Shown: positions 33,939 through 46,577, counted from the first letter of the stretch. The stretch is 64,000 bases of DNA from Sipunculus nudus (GCA_026874595.1 CM049310.1:46351058-46415057); one strand, 5' to 3'. Notes: generated from the letters alone by a model not told the origin. Made by a program: numbers and translations.

Positions 33939-33942
33939 TTAA

Positions 33943-35289
33943 AGAGTCACTATCGAAAGGTACCAAGGTCTGTTAACGTAGAATTAATATCGGAGTAATT
34001 AAGACGGATTAAGTACGTGACACTTAACAACTGAGGAAGTGAACGTGCTGGTTAATGTGTTGTCTACTATTGAGGTGATGTCTTTGGACTGAATTGTCCT
34101 ATATCTGTATTTTGATTTGCACTTTTTTGTTTGTTTGTTTGTTTGTTTTTATTGTATACAATCAGTGTACTCTTTTTGGGTACGTATAAAGATACATATA
34201 TAAAACGGAAAGATGGCCATATCGCAACATGCAGGTCGAGTCCTGGTTTAAGTATAATGTTTAATAAGATCCCATAAAACACTCATTCCGGGTTTATTTA
34301 CGCTTGGATTGACACCAAAATTGAATTTTGAAAACACTTCACAATACCAACCTAAATGATAAATTTCGATAACATACGTTATACCGTCTCCAGATATCGA
34401 GCGGACATACATACACAAACACAAACGGAATCGAGTGAAAACAATAACCCTCGCTTAATTAAATATTGTATATACTAATACAGACGACAAGAGTTTAGCA
34501 GGAACTGTTTAAAAGTATTGCATAATCGGGCAAAGAATTTTTGTCGCACCCAATATTCATGTGAAGTATGGAATTTTACTTTTGGCAGAGTTTATACCTC
34601 TGATATTGTAGAGAGACGCCTGTAATTTTATTTTTTTATAAGCGTATGCGTGTAATTTCTTGCTATGAGCGTAAGCGATATACGGGGAGATCCCGGGTCA
34701 AAGGTCATCGATCGGAGAGGAATGCAAAACGAGGGGACGAAGTTAAGTTACTGTAAGGCTGTTTGTCCCTTATTGACGGGAATTATATGTTACTTAAGTT
34801 AATAAACGTTGTCTCAGTCATGGAGCTGTCACTTATAAATATCATCGACCCTGTGCGCCAGTAATCATGACAATATAAAGATTGAAATTTGAAGGTATCA
34901 ATTGTGATTTAATAAACATAAAAATCTGTTTTTCACCTGGACAGAACAGAGAACGTTGAATTACCAATTCCAGGTGTTTCATTTTCATAATTTTATGGTA
35001 GCACCATGCAGGAAATTCAGAACAGTTCGGTTTATTTATACAATTTTGTTTAACTATAATAGTTCCTGAGGTATAAACATGGTTGAACCAATTAGATGTT
35101 ATGAAAAACTGTCAAATTGTCTGCTGCTAATGTCACCTAAGCCAGTCAAATTATTGAATTTAGCTTAAATTATTACAATTTTGATAATTGACGTCGATAC
35201 TTACTGGTATTGTTAGTAATCAGGGATAACAGCATAGTTAAGATGAAATTTACGTATAAATATGTGACATTTTGGTTGTTTTAATGGGG
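33943..35289. other. downstream part of innexin duplication unit 2
   Basis: No supported gene. 34550-35120 is homologous to 42160-42780 downstream of copy 3 (GAATTTTACTTTTG, TATCAATTGTGATTTA, TTTTATGGTAGCACCATGCAG, CAATTTTGTTTAACTAT, GAACCAATTAGATGT). Short poly-T and GTTT repeats lie near 34130-34150. Confidence 0.6.
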
Positions 35290-35300
35290 TTTATTTTATT
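35290..35300 (-). terminator. candidate poly(A) signals, innexin copy 2
   Basis: Two overlapping TTTATT (AATAAA on the minus strand) about 1.06 kb beyond the stop, in the context TAATGGGGTTTATT that copy 3 shares as TAATGGGATTTATT. Confidence 0.45.
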
Positions 35301-36351
35301 ATGGAGTGTTTTCTTCAATATAGGAGAGACAGTACAGACAGACAGAGAAATAAAGAAAATATCAAATTATAACATAAAACACAAGTTCATTTTTCAAAAT
35401 CAACTGTATATATATATGTATATTTCATAAAAGAAACATTTGTTTCTAACATACACATAACAACAAGCAATTCAAACAAGTTAGGATACAGAGTTACGAT
35501 CATTATCGTAAAACAATAAAAAAATGAATCTGCAACGTTTCGAGATATTCACGTTTTCACATTTCTCTTTTGTGCAACGTAATGCACATATCACTTATCC
35601 TTCATTGACTAGGCAATAAATATAAAATAAACTAAGGGTCTGGTATCGGGGGAAAAAGAATTTTCGTTAGGTTGGCCATCGACAATCGGTCCAATATTAA
35701 TATTCTTACAGCAAGAACGTTCAGAAAATTTCAAATTAACCATGATGGCATTTCTCGTAAACGGCGATAATAAAGTTAATTTCAAAAATATATAAAAAAT
35801 ACGGAGCTTGTTTCAGCGTAATTATTCATCTTTTTGTGAGCATGTGGCCATGATACCTCAAGGTTTGTTTAAATTCCACAATTATGTCAAATGTGAAAAT
35901 GAAGTGCACTTGACATGATATAGAATTCAAAGGTAATTTGAAAAAGGAAATTTTAAGGTAGCTGTTCAATGAAATTATACCTATATTGTGCTTTTGATAC
36001 CTTTCAGAGAAATAAAAAATCCTAATAGGAAAATTAGGAAAATCTTTAATTATTATATAGGTATATTGTGCCAGCCTATCATACCATGTACAAGCAGGCA
36101 GCTCCATGCTTGCTTGAAATCTTCTCGATAATACCCACTTTCTGTTGAACATCACAGCAACACATTGTAACTATGGCGACGATTAGTTTCTCTGTCTCTT
36201 GACTATCAGAACACTGACACATACAAATCAAGTCCAAGTTCAAAAATGTATGTCCAGACTTTGTGGTTCACTTGAGAACACTGACTACATATGTGCGATG
36301 CCTTTGGACACAGCTATATATGAATGGTCTATTTTTTAGCTCAAGCAAAGT

Positions 36352-38102
36352 TTAGGGTAAATCTTCTTCGTTAGTGTCTTTACTTTCAAGGAGAGGTTTT
36401 TGGATTGAAAAGTTGTCCCATAATTTTGACACAAGCTCCGCTACAATAATTTCATTCGAATTCAGAGCAACAAGCCGGAGAAGCAGGACGCCATCTTGTC
36501 GTAAATATTCGTAGACGAATTTCTTACATTTCTTCATGTCTTGTGTCTCGCTCTTTTTCATTCTGTCTTTGGCGCGCAAATGTCGTCTGACGTATTGTAA
36601 CTGGTTAGCCCGAAGAGCACACATAAGGGTCCACTTAAAGACGCTGTACAGGGAAGCGATTGCCACTAATACAAGCCAGAACCATACGAAAATATAGATT
36701 TTCTCATTAAAAAGATTGATTGGGAGAACACATTGGACGTTGTATTCATGATTATTTCCAAGAACTCTGAATTCGAATTTACACATGGTCACACGCGGGA
36801 ACATTGAGGAAGCGACAAAATTTTCACCGTTGAGAAGCGCGCGCAATACCTGAATACCGTACATATGGTAATCATTTCCAAGAAAGGCATTTAAGGCAAA
36901 AAGTTGAACCACAACGTTGATAAGGTAGAATAATTTAGTTAGAATATAAAGAAACACCAAATAGTTACCATAACGACGCCCACAAACTAAACAATTACGC
37001 CGAGATAAATACTGTTTCAGCCCAACTAGACAGCCCTGTCGAAAATCCCGTTGTGCCACCAGGTAGCGCTCCAGTTGCGCTGCCATAAAACGGACGGTTT
37101 TATCCATGGTTTCCGTGTATGCAGTGTGCTGAACTGTCATGGCGGACTCTACAATGTTGTTAACGTCAATGCCTAATCGGTTGTTCATGAAACGCCAAAC
37201 CATACAAGGGAAATAGAAGAACAGAGCTTGAACTAACAGTATCATAGGAACCCACTGGTAATACGTGATGTACTGTTCACGTTCAACTGTGTCCGGTAAC
37301 TTCTCACGCAGAGGCACGTAATACGTGTTTGACACCCAACAGACCTGAAAAAAATACCCGTGAACACATAAATCAGTTCAATTAATCTGACCATTGCACA
37401 AAATATCAACAGAGTTTGTCATAAGATTTAACATAAACATATAGCTTGCATCTAAGTATTGATTTTGCGAATGGTGCCATAACGAAAAAGAAAAATATCT
37501 AAACTGAATCCTGATATAGGACAACAGTAACGTCACATAAACGAACAATCTATTAAAAGGTAATTATATTTCTCTATAGATGGAATGATCTTACGGTGAT
37601 AACTGCCACATGATCCGATTTTATTTTATTTTTTAGACCAATGGCTTGTGTTCTTTTTTTATAGCCTGGACCTGGTCATAGACCAAGAAACAGTTTCAAT
37701 ATGCGATTGATTTGTTACAATACTTACGGACGGATTTAGAATTTTAATATAAAATGAAATATCTGCATATACAGTCTTGAAATTTAGTTTCACGGTCAAA
37801 TTACATTAGAAAAATTAACACAGTGCTCGTTGATTTTTTATGTTCCTAACATATATTACTTAATGGTCAAAACTGTAACATAGTAAATTTACCTTATTAG
37901 CATAATCCTCCCAGTTTTCATTAAACTGCGCTGGACACCAGCAAGTGATGGGTTCCCCGGCGTACTGTTTAGTCGACACGACAATCGCAAACACCACGAG
38001 GACAAGCGTCGTGTATCGGTGGTTCAGACGGTCTACGAAATCGTCGTCCGACCGAACCTGCGTCTGTCCCACCTGGGTGACTATGCCAAGGAGCTTGTCC
38101 AT
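36352..38102 (-). CDS. innexin, tandem copy 2
   Basis: Exons 37893-38102 and 36352-37344 encode 400 residues with the same intron position and phase as copy 1. All hallmark features are present: YYQW at 98-101, paired cysteines in both extracellular loops, four membrane segments, the LPINLFNEKIYIF block and the EEDLP terminus. Differences from copy 1 are few and mostly conservative or cytoplasmic, e.g. Ser155 to Arg, Met161 to Leu, Val262 to Phe in loop 2, and Tyr317 to Asn. The intron is also about 95% identical to copy 1, whereas the UTR just upstream of the ATG is strongly diverged. It appears intact, with an acceptor at 38146-38147 joining it to an untranslated exon. Confidence 0.95.
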
Positions 38103-38308
38103 GACTTCCGGTTCCGGTGGATAGGATTAACTTCGCTGTCGTTTTCTAAAAAAAAAATGAAAGATTTTGTTTAATATTGTATGTAAATTTTTAAGTATCT
38201 TTAATTTAAACTCATAGTTTGTATTTATAAGTACTTCAGTTGCTTTATTATAAGTTCTACTAATATAAGTGCAAACCCTTGGAATAGTAAAGATGAATGG
38301 TATATATA

Positions 38309-38309
38309 A

Positions 38310-38340
<31 letters not shown>
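38309..38340. repeat. (AAT)n microsatellite
   Basis: About ten AAT units in the 5'-UTR intron of innexin copy 2, equivalent in position to the arrays in copies 1 and 3. Confidence 0.9.
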
Positions 38341-38342
<2 letters not shown>

Positions 38343-38555
38343 TTTAGTACAATATGCTCATAACACACAGCAGCGCCCTCTTTAGACACACACGTGTTGA
38401 ATATAGAGAAAATTATGATTATACATAATGACCATGTAAATGTTTATTGCTATCAATAAATTGGATACGTCCCGTTGTATTCTTCCCATCCTATGCTCAT
38501 ACACGTTTCAAATATAATTTTTCGTTAAAATAAAATGTTTATGTTATATTCTTAC

Positions 38556-38699
38556 CTCCTAATGATTAGGTGGAAATGTTCAAAAAAGAGTTGCAGTGAT
38601 TCCTTTCTGCTGTTGTTACTCCTGTAAATTCCGGTTGTGTATACAGAAGCTTGTATCTTAAGATGTTTGGAGATGGTGGGAGGTACAGGGGTATATATT
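38556..38699 (-). promoter_or_regulatory. innexin copy 2 core promoter and untranslated exon
   Basis: A TATA box (TAATATATAC, about 38692-38700) is followed on the minus strand by CCCCTGTACCTCCC. The untranslated exon ends at donor AGGAG|gtaag (38556). The arrangement is as in copies 1 and 3. Confidence 0.65.
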
Positions 38700-38823
38700 A
38701 TCATCTTGTAGTTATAGAGATAAAGGGCTAACAACACGGCCTTGGGGGTGATTAGTTATAGCTTGTTTTAATGATAAGGTCATTAGGCAAGGACTCACCC
38801 CTAATTGTAATGCGGTCAGTTTA

Positions 38824-38910
38824 AACGTGTTACGCATGCCGGGGCCTGCCCCGTGATCCTTAGCGTGACGTGGCTTAATTAAAGTTGTTATTTGATTGCG
38901 ACACTTCCGG
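38824..38910 (-). promoter_or_regulatory. conserved upstream block, innexin copy 2
   Basis: It carries ATGCCGGGGCCTGCCC, GTGATCCTTAGCGTGA, CTTAATTAAAG (38874-38884), TTTGATTGCGACACTTCCGG (ending 38910). Spacing between the palindrome and the ETS-like motif equals that in copies 1 and 3. Confidence 0.7.
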
Positions 38911-41740
38911 GTTATTCATGGCGCATATTTTTGAAAACGCGCATGTACAGTTTATATTTTATTAAAAAAATAAATAATATCCCAATATTATCATCGTTGA
39001 GTATATTTGATAATTGTGAATCATACATTCTTCTAACTAATAAATTGGACGCATTTTATAAATCAGGTGGTCATCTTTATATGCATGGCGGTTTTTAAAA
39101 CGTTATATTATTTAGTTATATTTTCGTGTGATTAACTGATACTCAGACATTTATACAGGTTACATATATTGCCAGAAACAGCCAAATCATAGCTGTAGGT
39201 TTAATTTAAACCTATCATTGAGACAGTGTCAAGTCGCTAATATCAGATTTCTCACATCATTTGACTCTAGTTTATATTGTTGTGGAAACTCCATATGAAA
39301 CAAAAGGTTTTTTTTTCTGTATGATGAATAATAAATATTTATTAACAAGATTTATTATCATTTATAGAACAAGATATATTGTTATACAAATGAACAAGAA
39401 ATCACCGAGACCAAATCTCCTTCTGATTCTGAGACACTGAGGTACACTCACACAGAACACTTAATGCACATGTAAGGTTAAGTAAACATATTCCACATGC
39501 GTTTGTTGTGTGAACGGAGATTTAGAATCCAGACTTTGCCCTGATTTGATTGGCTGGTACACATGTGACATCATGGACTGAATTTTATCAATAACTCAGA
39601 TCTAGTAATGCATGTGGGGGTTTTTTCTCTCCTGTAAATTTGGGACTGACAATGGCAGAAATATTGTGCTTTTACTGAGATCTAGTATTATGAGTCACGG
39701 GGGATTTCCCAATGTGTGACGTCACTGCCGAGTTGAAAGTGCTCATAGATGTGTCGATATGTTTTTTAACAAATCACACAACCTCATTTTTTTGTGTGAA
39801 AAAAAAGATAGGAAAAATGTTTTCCTCTAGGAATTGGGCTCATTTTTTGTAAAATCTATATTAATATATTCAAAGGCAATTATGATATATGATAGTACAA
39901 TGAGATTTTGAATACGTTTGCTTAACCTGTAAGATACACGTTTAAAATACCTGAAGTAGAATTAATTTTATCTTCTTAGTGGTGAAATAATCAGATAATC
40001 ACTTTCTTTGAGAAGTGACCCGGCCAGACCCTATAATTTGGTCACAGGTATGATTTTATAATTTGTAGCAACAACCAATCATTGTAAATGTGTTATATTG
40101 TTACACACGGTTATGAGCAGCTTTATAAACAGTGTCATAACGTCGGGGTTAGCGACAGAACTCAAGGTGCACAAGTTTAGTTATGTAAATATTATAGGGG
40201 TGTTTGCGTATTGTTCTATATATATTACAAACGGGATCGGTGGCTGTTATGGCTTTAGGGGAAAGGTAAAACCATTTTGTGTTTTCACAAAAAAAAAACT
40301 ATACTGTTGGATCCATAAATGGTAGAAGGCAACCAGTTAATCATTTTGATGTCATCAATACTTACTCCAAATCTGGCATTTAAATGACCGCTGAAGTTTT
40401 GTAAACAGGGTGACAATTCAGTGGTAGTGATATTCGACGAAATATTCTGCGAAATACTGTGATTGGCATCATATTCGTGATTTGCACTTTTTTTCGTGAT
40501 TTTTTATTTTCACTGTTTCGCGAGGGTTCAATTTTCGCGATTGTCTAATGTATGAATTGTCTAATGTGCTGATGGAAACATTTAAACAATGAGGACCAAT
40601 GGCTGTATCGAACGAATGTAAATAACTTATTATTGACATTATTGACAAATATATCAAAGATCTGATAATATTCGTAATACCAATCTCTGATTTTGCTATG
40701 GCTAACCTACATGATACGTAATCCATTGAGGCTGATAAGTTAACGACTCTTCACCTGTGCGGATAGCACGGACATGTTATTATTTAAATTAATTTTTAAA
40801 ATAGCGGGGATGTTACTCGAGGAAGTTTGAGCGGTATTTGGGGCAACAGGGATTAATTGCGTCAATGATTTCCAGGATGCTATCATAATGTTTTATGTTA
40901 TCCGCCACAGAAAATAAATCCACTGAGAAGCGGAAACATTTTTGCCATCATAGATGTTTCCATAATTTATCCATCAAAGTTCTCAGTGGAATGTCTTTCT
41001 TAACAGTTTAATTGGTCAATCCTTCCAAATTTAAATGCCCCTTTTGGGTATGCTCTCATCAATCGGAAACAGGACAGTTCAACCGAATAGTTCCGCTGAT
41101 GCGGAGAATATTAATCAGGCATAACTAATGTAACAGCGTGTGTATAGGGTTACATTATGAGTTTTTTTAATTAAATGTCACTACCTTGTTCGACTTGAAC
41201 CTATCCCGGTTGGCGGCGCCGGGCTCTGTATACCGGGTTTAGTAATGAAGGCAGGGATGATTAGTGTTCAGAGTGTCAGCACCAGGGGCCGATTAGAGGG
41301 GGTCAGGGGTACCTCTTTCTTAGGCTAAAGGATATAGGAGTTGAAATAATATACGGTAATACGCTTAATACAGAAATACAGCGCCGAATTGTATGTTTCC
41401 AACCTTTAACTTTTCTATACTTCTGCATACGACATAATGTCTGAATCCTTCAGCAATCCCGACCCACATGTTTACCTGTTCCAGGGTGTTGAGGCCCCCC
41501 CCCCATCTTTTCTGAGATTCAGTATGGGCTTCCGAGTATATTCCATTGTATGGACACCCTAGAAACAGACTATGGTATTTCTTCATTCACACTCTAGGCT
41601 CAACTATGTATTTTATATACTGCATACCATTATTAATGTATGGGGGGAAAATCAGTGAACGAATGTTACGTTCAGCAATAAAAGGTCTCAGGGCCTTTAT
41701 GATAATCGACATAAAGCACCAAATCACATGAAAATGTCAT
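38911..41740. other. upstream part of innexin duplication unit 2
   Basis: No supported gene. It contains blocks homologous to the regions upstream of copies 1 and 3 (40010-40250; 41060-41710). Confidence 0.55.
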
Positions 41741-42918
41741 ATACATAATAGCACTGTAATTTTATACTTAGTTTACATATCGAACGAATAAATTAATTAT
41801 TGAGTATATTATGATAACCAAGGGAAGAAGCTGTAATCGTATTGCTTCGTTAATTGTTACTAAAAGTTTCATATCGGGCGACACAGCCTAGCGTGCGATA
41901 TCAAGAATATTTCTCATACCATGTTTTTCATTACATCTGTTAATGGTTCAAGTAGTTTAAAATTTTGAGTTATGGTTAATTAATTTCAAATCCTAAGTGG
42001 AGTGAGGAATGAATTATGCACCCTTGTGAACCTTCATATAAGTCTTTATAAATGTCATGAACCAATCATTTCCAAACGATCACACTAATTTTGCCAACAC
42101 CTGTGACGCAATTTTTTTTTAAATATTGCTTATCAACAGAATTTATGTCGCACCGCATTTCCGTTTGAAGTGTGAAATTTTACTTTTGCCAAAGCATCTC
42201 CCTCTTATATAATGATTTAAAATTGTATGTATCAATTGTGATTTATTATACATGAACCCTGCTTTTACTGTGATAGAATAAAGAATGTTGAGAACAATAA
42301 ATTTCAGGCGTGTAAATAAAAACAAACTTGATTCACGGGCTCGGTTTATTTTGTAAGAGGTGGATGGAAAGGAACAGATGCTTCTAGGCAACTAACCAGA
42401 AATAATTATTTTCATATTTTTTATGCCTAACGCCTCATTAACGATTCAGCTGCATAGTGCTATTTTATTTAGTGACAGAAAGCAGGTTACACTCATAATC
42501 TGTCATCATTGTGCAATACATTTATATAGATTTATTTACTTTGACAAGTTACTGCTAAGTTTATACAAGAACTGGCATCTTTAGTCAATATCAAAGAATT
42601 GTAAGAGTAGAACATTTTCATGAGGACTTTTGTCCTCAATTTTATGGTAGCACCATGCAGTACAGTAAGTGCGGATAATCCATCCAATTTTGTTTAACTA
42701 TTATAGTTCGTCAGGTACAAAAATGGTCTAACCAATCAGATGTCAGGAAAAACCGTCAGGTGTGGACGTCATTATAGTCAGTTAAATTTTAGCTTAAATT
42801 ATCAAAATTGCGGTAGCTGACGTGGGTTATTATTGGTATCGTCATTCAATCAGTGATAAATGCAGAGATTAGGAGTAATTTACGTAATAAACCTGTGACA
42901 TCTTGATTTTTAATGGGA
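41741..42918. other. downstream part of innexin duplication unit 3
   Basis: No supported gene. 42160-42780 is homologous to 34550-35120 downstream of copy 2, with many small indels. Confidence 0.55.
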
Positions 42919-42924
42919 TTTATT
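42919..42924 (-). terminator. candidate poly(A) signal, innexin copy 3
   Basis: TTTATT (AATAAA on the minus strand) about 945 bp after the stop, in a context conserved with copy 2. Confidence 0.45.
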
Positions 42925-43868
42925 ATGCAGTGTACCATACGTCTTCTTCGATTAAGGAGAGAGAGAGTGTGTGAATGTATGTATGTAAGGAGAGAAATCA
43001 GGGCAAATTCCAAATATAACATGAAACACAAATCGATACATTCAAAATAAACTTTTCATCGATGTTTAATTCATAAATCAACACCTGTTTTCACACATAC
43101 ACAAAAAACAAGCACCCCAAACATGTTAGAATATGTAGACACGATTATTATATAGAGTAAAACAATACAAACAATGAAACGATTTGAAAGTTAAAGTTAA
43201 AGTGAGATAACTATTTCCTGTAAAGTTTCGAGAAAAAAATCACTTTTTTTCACAGTTCTCTTTGGTGCAACTCAATGTAAATACACGTATCACGTAATTT
43301 ACGTTCACTAGGCAATAAACAAAGTAAAATTTATGGTCCGGCTATCGGATAAAATGACCATATGGATAATCAACCATATGAATATCGATACCTTTCAGAG
43401 AGATCGATAATCCTAATAGGAAAATTAGGAAAATCTTTAATTGATATAAAGATATACTGTGCCAGCCAATCAAACCATGTACCATGTTGAGTAGGCAGCT
43501 TCATGCTTGAAATCATCTAGAAAATACAGTCCTCTGGCGAAATTATGAAGATTACAAACAGAGAAACAGTGTGTTAAACAATACAGCATCACAGTATCAA
43601 TGTGGAAATGATAAGGTTCTTTATCTGCTTCGTAGCAACTGTTAAAGAAACATTAAGATTGAAGGTATGACTTACGTAACCCATACATAAACAAGTCAAG
43701 TTAGTACTTTTGAAAATGCATGTCCAGACTTTGTAGTTCACGTGGGCACACATATTGCGAACGCGATGCATTTTGGGCACAGCTATGTATAGGTGAGCCC
43801 AATAATGGTATACTGTTAACCTCTAGTCAAGCTTTTCATACTACTCTTTACATCAGATTGCAAACAGT

Positions 43869-45719
43869 TTAGGGTAAGTCTTCTTCGTTCGTGTCTTTAC
43901 TTTCAAGAAGAGGTTCTTTGGTAGAGTAATTATCCCATAATTTTGACACAAGCTCCGCTACTACAATTTCATTTGAATTCAGAGCAACAAGCCGAAGAAG
44001 TAAGACGCCATCTTGTCGTAAATATTCGTGGACGAATTTCTTGCATTTCTTTATGTCTTGTGCCTCTCCCTTTTTCATTCTGTCTTTGGCGCGCAAATGT
44101 CGTCTGACGTATTGTAATTGGTCAGCCCGAAGAGCGGACATAAGGGTCCACTTGAAGACGCTGTACAGCGAAGCGATTGCCACTAATACAAGCCAGAACC
44201 ATACGAAAATATAGATTTTCTCATTAAAAAGATTGATTGGTAGTACACATTGGACGTTGTGTTCATGATTATTTCCAAGAACTCTGACTTCGAATTTACA
44301 CATGGTCACCCGAGGGAACATCGAGGAAGCAACGAAGTCTTCACCGTTCAGAAGCGCGCGCAACACCTGAATACCGTACATATGGTAATTATTTCCAAGG
44401 AAGGCATTCAAGGCAAAAAGCTGAGTCACAACATTGATAAGGTAGAATAATTTAGTTAGAATATACAGAGACACCAAATAGTTACCGTAACGACGCCCAC
44501 AAACTATACAATTACGTTGAGATAAATACTGTCTCAGCCCGGCGAGGCAGCCCTGTCGAAAATCTCGCTGCGCCACGAGGTAGCGGTCCAGTTGCGCTGC
44601 CATAAAACGGACGGTTTTATCCATGGTTTCTGTGTATCCCGTGTGCTGAACTGTCATGGCGGACTCTACAATGTTGTTTACGTCAATGCCCAATTGGTTG
44701 TTCATTAAACGCCAAATCATACAAGGGAGGAAGAAGAACATAGCTTGAACTAACAGTATCATAGGAACCCACTGGTAATACGTGATGAACTGTTCACGTT
44801 CAACTGTGTCCGGTAACTTCTCACGGATAGGCACGTAATACGTGTTTGACACCCAACAGACCTGAAAACAAAACAGAAAATACCCGTGAACACATACATC
44901 AGTTCAATTAACCTGAACCATTGCACAAAATACCAGCATCCTCTTGTAGGATGCTCCCGGAGCCGTGTTTGCATTCCTTTAATCGGCTCATATTCCCAGG
45001 TTTATTCGTGCATAAGTCACTATACATTTATGCATACTCCTTGATGAATCCAGAACATGTTCCGGATAAAACACAAAAATCTAATCAATTCAACATTTGC
45101 CCATTCCCAAAATGCCCAAGGGAGGGTCCAGGATTTGGGAAATGGGAGGGTCACGCCCAGGAAAACTGAAAGAAAACCTAAAAAAGGTACCCTTTCCGGG
45201 AAGGAAGGGGTCAAGTTCGCAAAATTTGGTTTGAAACCCTAAAACAGGTTGTTTCGGATCAACCCCCCCCCCCCCCCACCTCCGGATCCGCCAATGTGCG
45301 AGATACTGTTCATGATAGCGTGAGTTATGTTGTGAAAAAATACACAGAAACACAAGAACGGTGATTATAACACATACCGTCCCGACAGAGATAAAGAGTG
45401 TTAAGCTGCCGGGGTAGTTTAACGTCTTCATATAAAAACGAAACATCTATTATACAATTAGAGGTATATAATAGTCAGAAAATCAGAGAGTGTAAAATTG
45501 TACATTTACCTTATTGGTATAATCTTTCCAGTTATCCGTAAACTGCGCGGGACACCAGCAGTTGATGGGTTCCCCGGCATACTGTTTGGTCGAAACGACA
45601 ATCGCAAACACCACGAGGACGAACGTCGTGTATCGGTGGTTCAGACGGTCTACGAAATCGTCGTCCGACCGGGACTGCCCCTGTCCAACCTGGGAGGCTA
45701 TTCCTAAGAGTTTGTCCAT
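43869..45719 (-). CDS. innexin, tandem copy 3
   Basis: Exons 45510-45719 and 43869-44861, 400 residues, same splice position and phase. The signature YYQW, the loop cysteines and the four membrane segments are intact. It is more different from copies 1 and 2 than they are from each other (first exon SQVGQGQSRSDDD; second segment AMFFFLPCMIWRLMNNQLG; SQRNCIVCG). The intron differs: the first ~75 bases match copies 1 and 2, but most of the rest is replaced by nested MITEs (44940-45390). Downstream 3'-UTR sequence is also diverged. It appears functional. Confidence 0.95.
44940..45390 (-). mobile_element. CCTCCGCCA-family MITE in innexin copy 3 intron
   Basis: Reverse-oriented copy: GTTTGCATTCCTTTAATCGG, CATATTCCCAGGTTTATTCG and GAATCCAGAACATGTTCCGG on one side, TTCATGATAGCGTGAGTTATG and GTTGTGAAAAAATACACAG on the other. 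The element is split by another MITE (45105-45292), so it was inserted first. Confidence 0.75.
45105..45292 (+). mobile_element. GGATCCAGG-family MITE, nested
   Basis: It contains GGGAGGGTCCAGGATTTGGG, GGGTCACGCCCAGG, TTTGAAACCCTAAAACAGG, a C run of about 15 and ACCTCCGGATCCGCCAATG, the family order seen at 11428. It lies within the CCTCCGCCA-family element. Confidence 0.65.
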
Positions 45720-45923
45720 GACTTCCGCTTCAGGTGGATATTATTCTCTTTGCTTTCGTCCCTGAAGAAAGAAAATAGGTTTAAATTTAGCTTTAATTTG
45801 TAAATTTCTTAAGAATTTTTCACTTTAACTTGATATTGATTTTTTTAACACTTCTCTCTAACACTTCTTGTAACATTTCATTTGCTTTAATATGCCTTCT
45901 TTGTAGTGCAAACATCCTTTGAA

Positions 45924-45970
45924 TAATAATAATAATAATAAAAATAATAATAATAATAATAAAAATAATA
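45924..45970. repeat. (AAT)n microsatellite
   Basis: AAT array with AAAAAT interruptions in the 5'-UTR intron of innexin copy 3. Confidence 0.9.
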
Positions 45971-46210
45971 AATATTTATTACACATAGAATTGCCTTGAG
46001 TATTATATACTATGAGTGATATATTTTGAAAAAAAAAACAGAAAATTATTATTATTTTTATGTCCATTTAAATGTAAATTTTATATTCATAAATAATATA
46101 CGGCATGTAAACGTCACCTTTAATATATTATTATAAAAGATTCTTCCTAATGAATTCAGTATTCTGACTAAGCTAAGATCTTTTGAAATAACAAAATGTG
46201 AAATGCTTAC

Positions 46211-46366
46211 CTTAACACAAAGTTGTCCGAAAAAAATTGTTGCAGTGGTTTCTTTTAGTTGATGGTACTCCTGTAAATTCAGCTGGTGCATACAGCAGCT
46301 GTATATACTAATGCATCTGAAGGTTGAGTGTTTGGTGATGGTGGGAGGTACAGGGGTGTATATATC
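46211..46366 (-). promoter_or_regulatory. innexin copy 3 core promoter and untranslated exon
   Basis: TATATA (46359-46364) is followed on the minus strand by CACCCCTGTACCTCCCACC. The untranslated exon ends at donor TTAAG|gtaagc (46211). The layout equals copies 1 and 2. Confidence 0.65.
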
Positions 46367-46490
46367 AACACTTGTAGCTATAGAGATGATGGATTAACAA
46401 CTGGACCTTGAGAGGTGAATGGTTATAATTTGTATTTATGATTAGGTCATAAGGCCCGCACTCACAGTTAATTATGATGTGAGCAGAATA

Positions 46491-46577
46491 AACGTATTAC
46501 ACGTGCCGGGGCCTGTCCCATGATCCTTTGCGTGAAGTGACTTAATTAAAGCTGGGATTTGATTATGACACTTCCGG
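46491..46577 (-). promoter_or_regulatory. conserved upstream block, innexin copy 3
   Basis: AACGTATTACACGTGCCGGG, GCCTGTCCCATGATCCTTTG, CTTAATTAAAG (46541-46551), CACTTCCGG (46569-46577). Distance to the TATA box is about 132 bp, as in copy 2. Confidence 0.7.
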
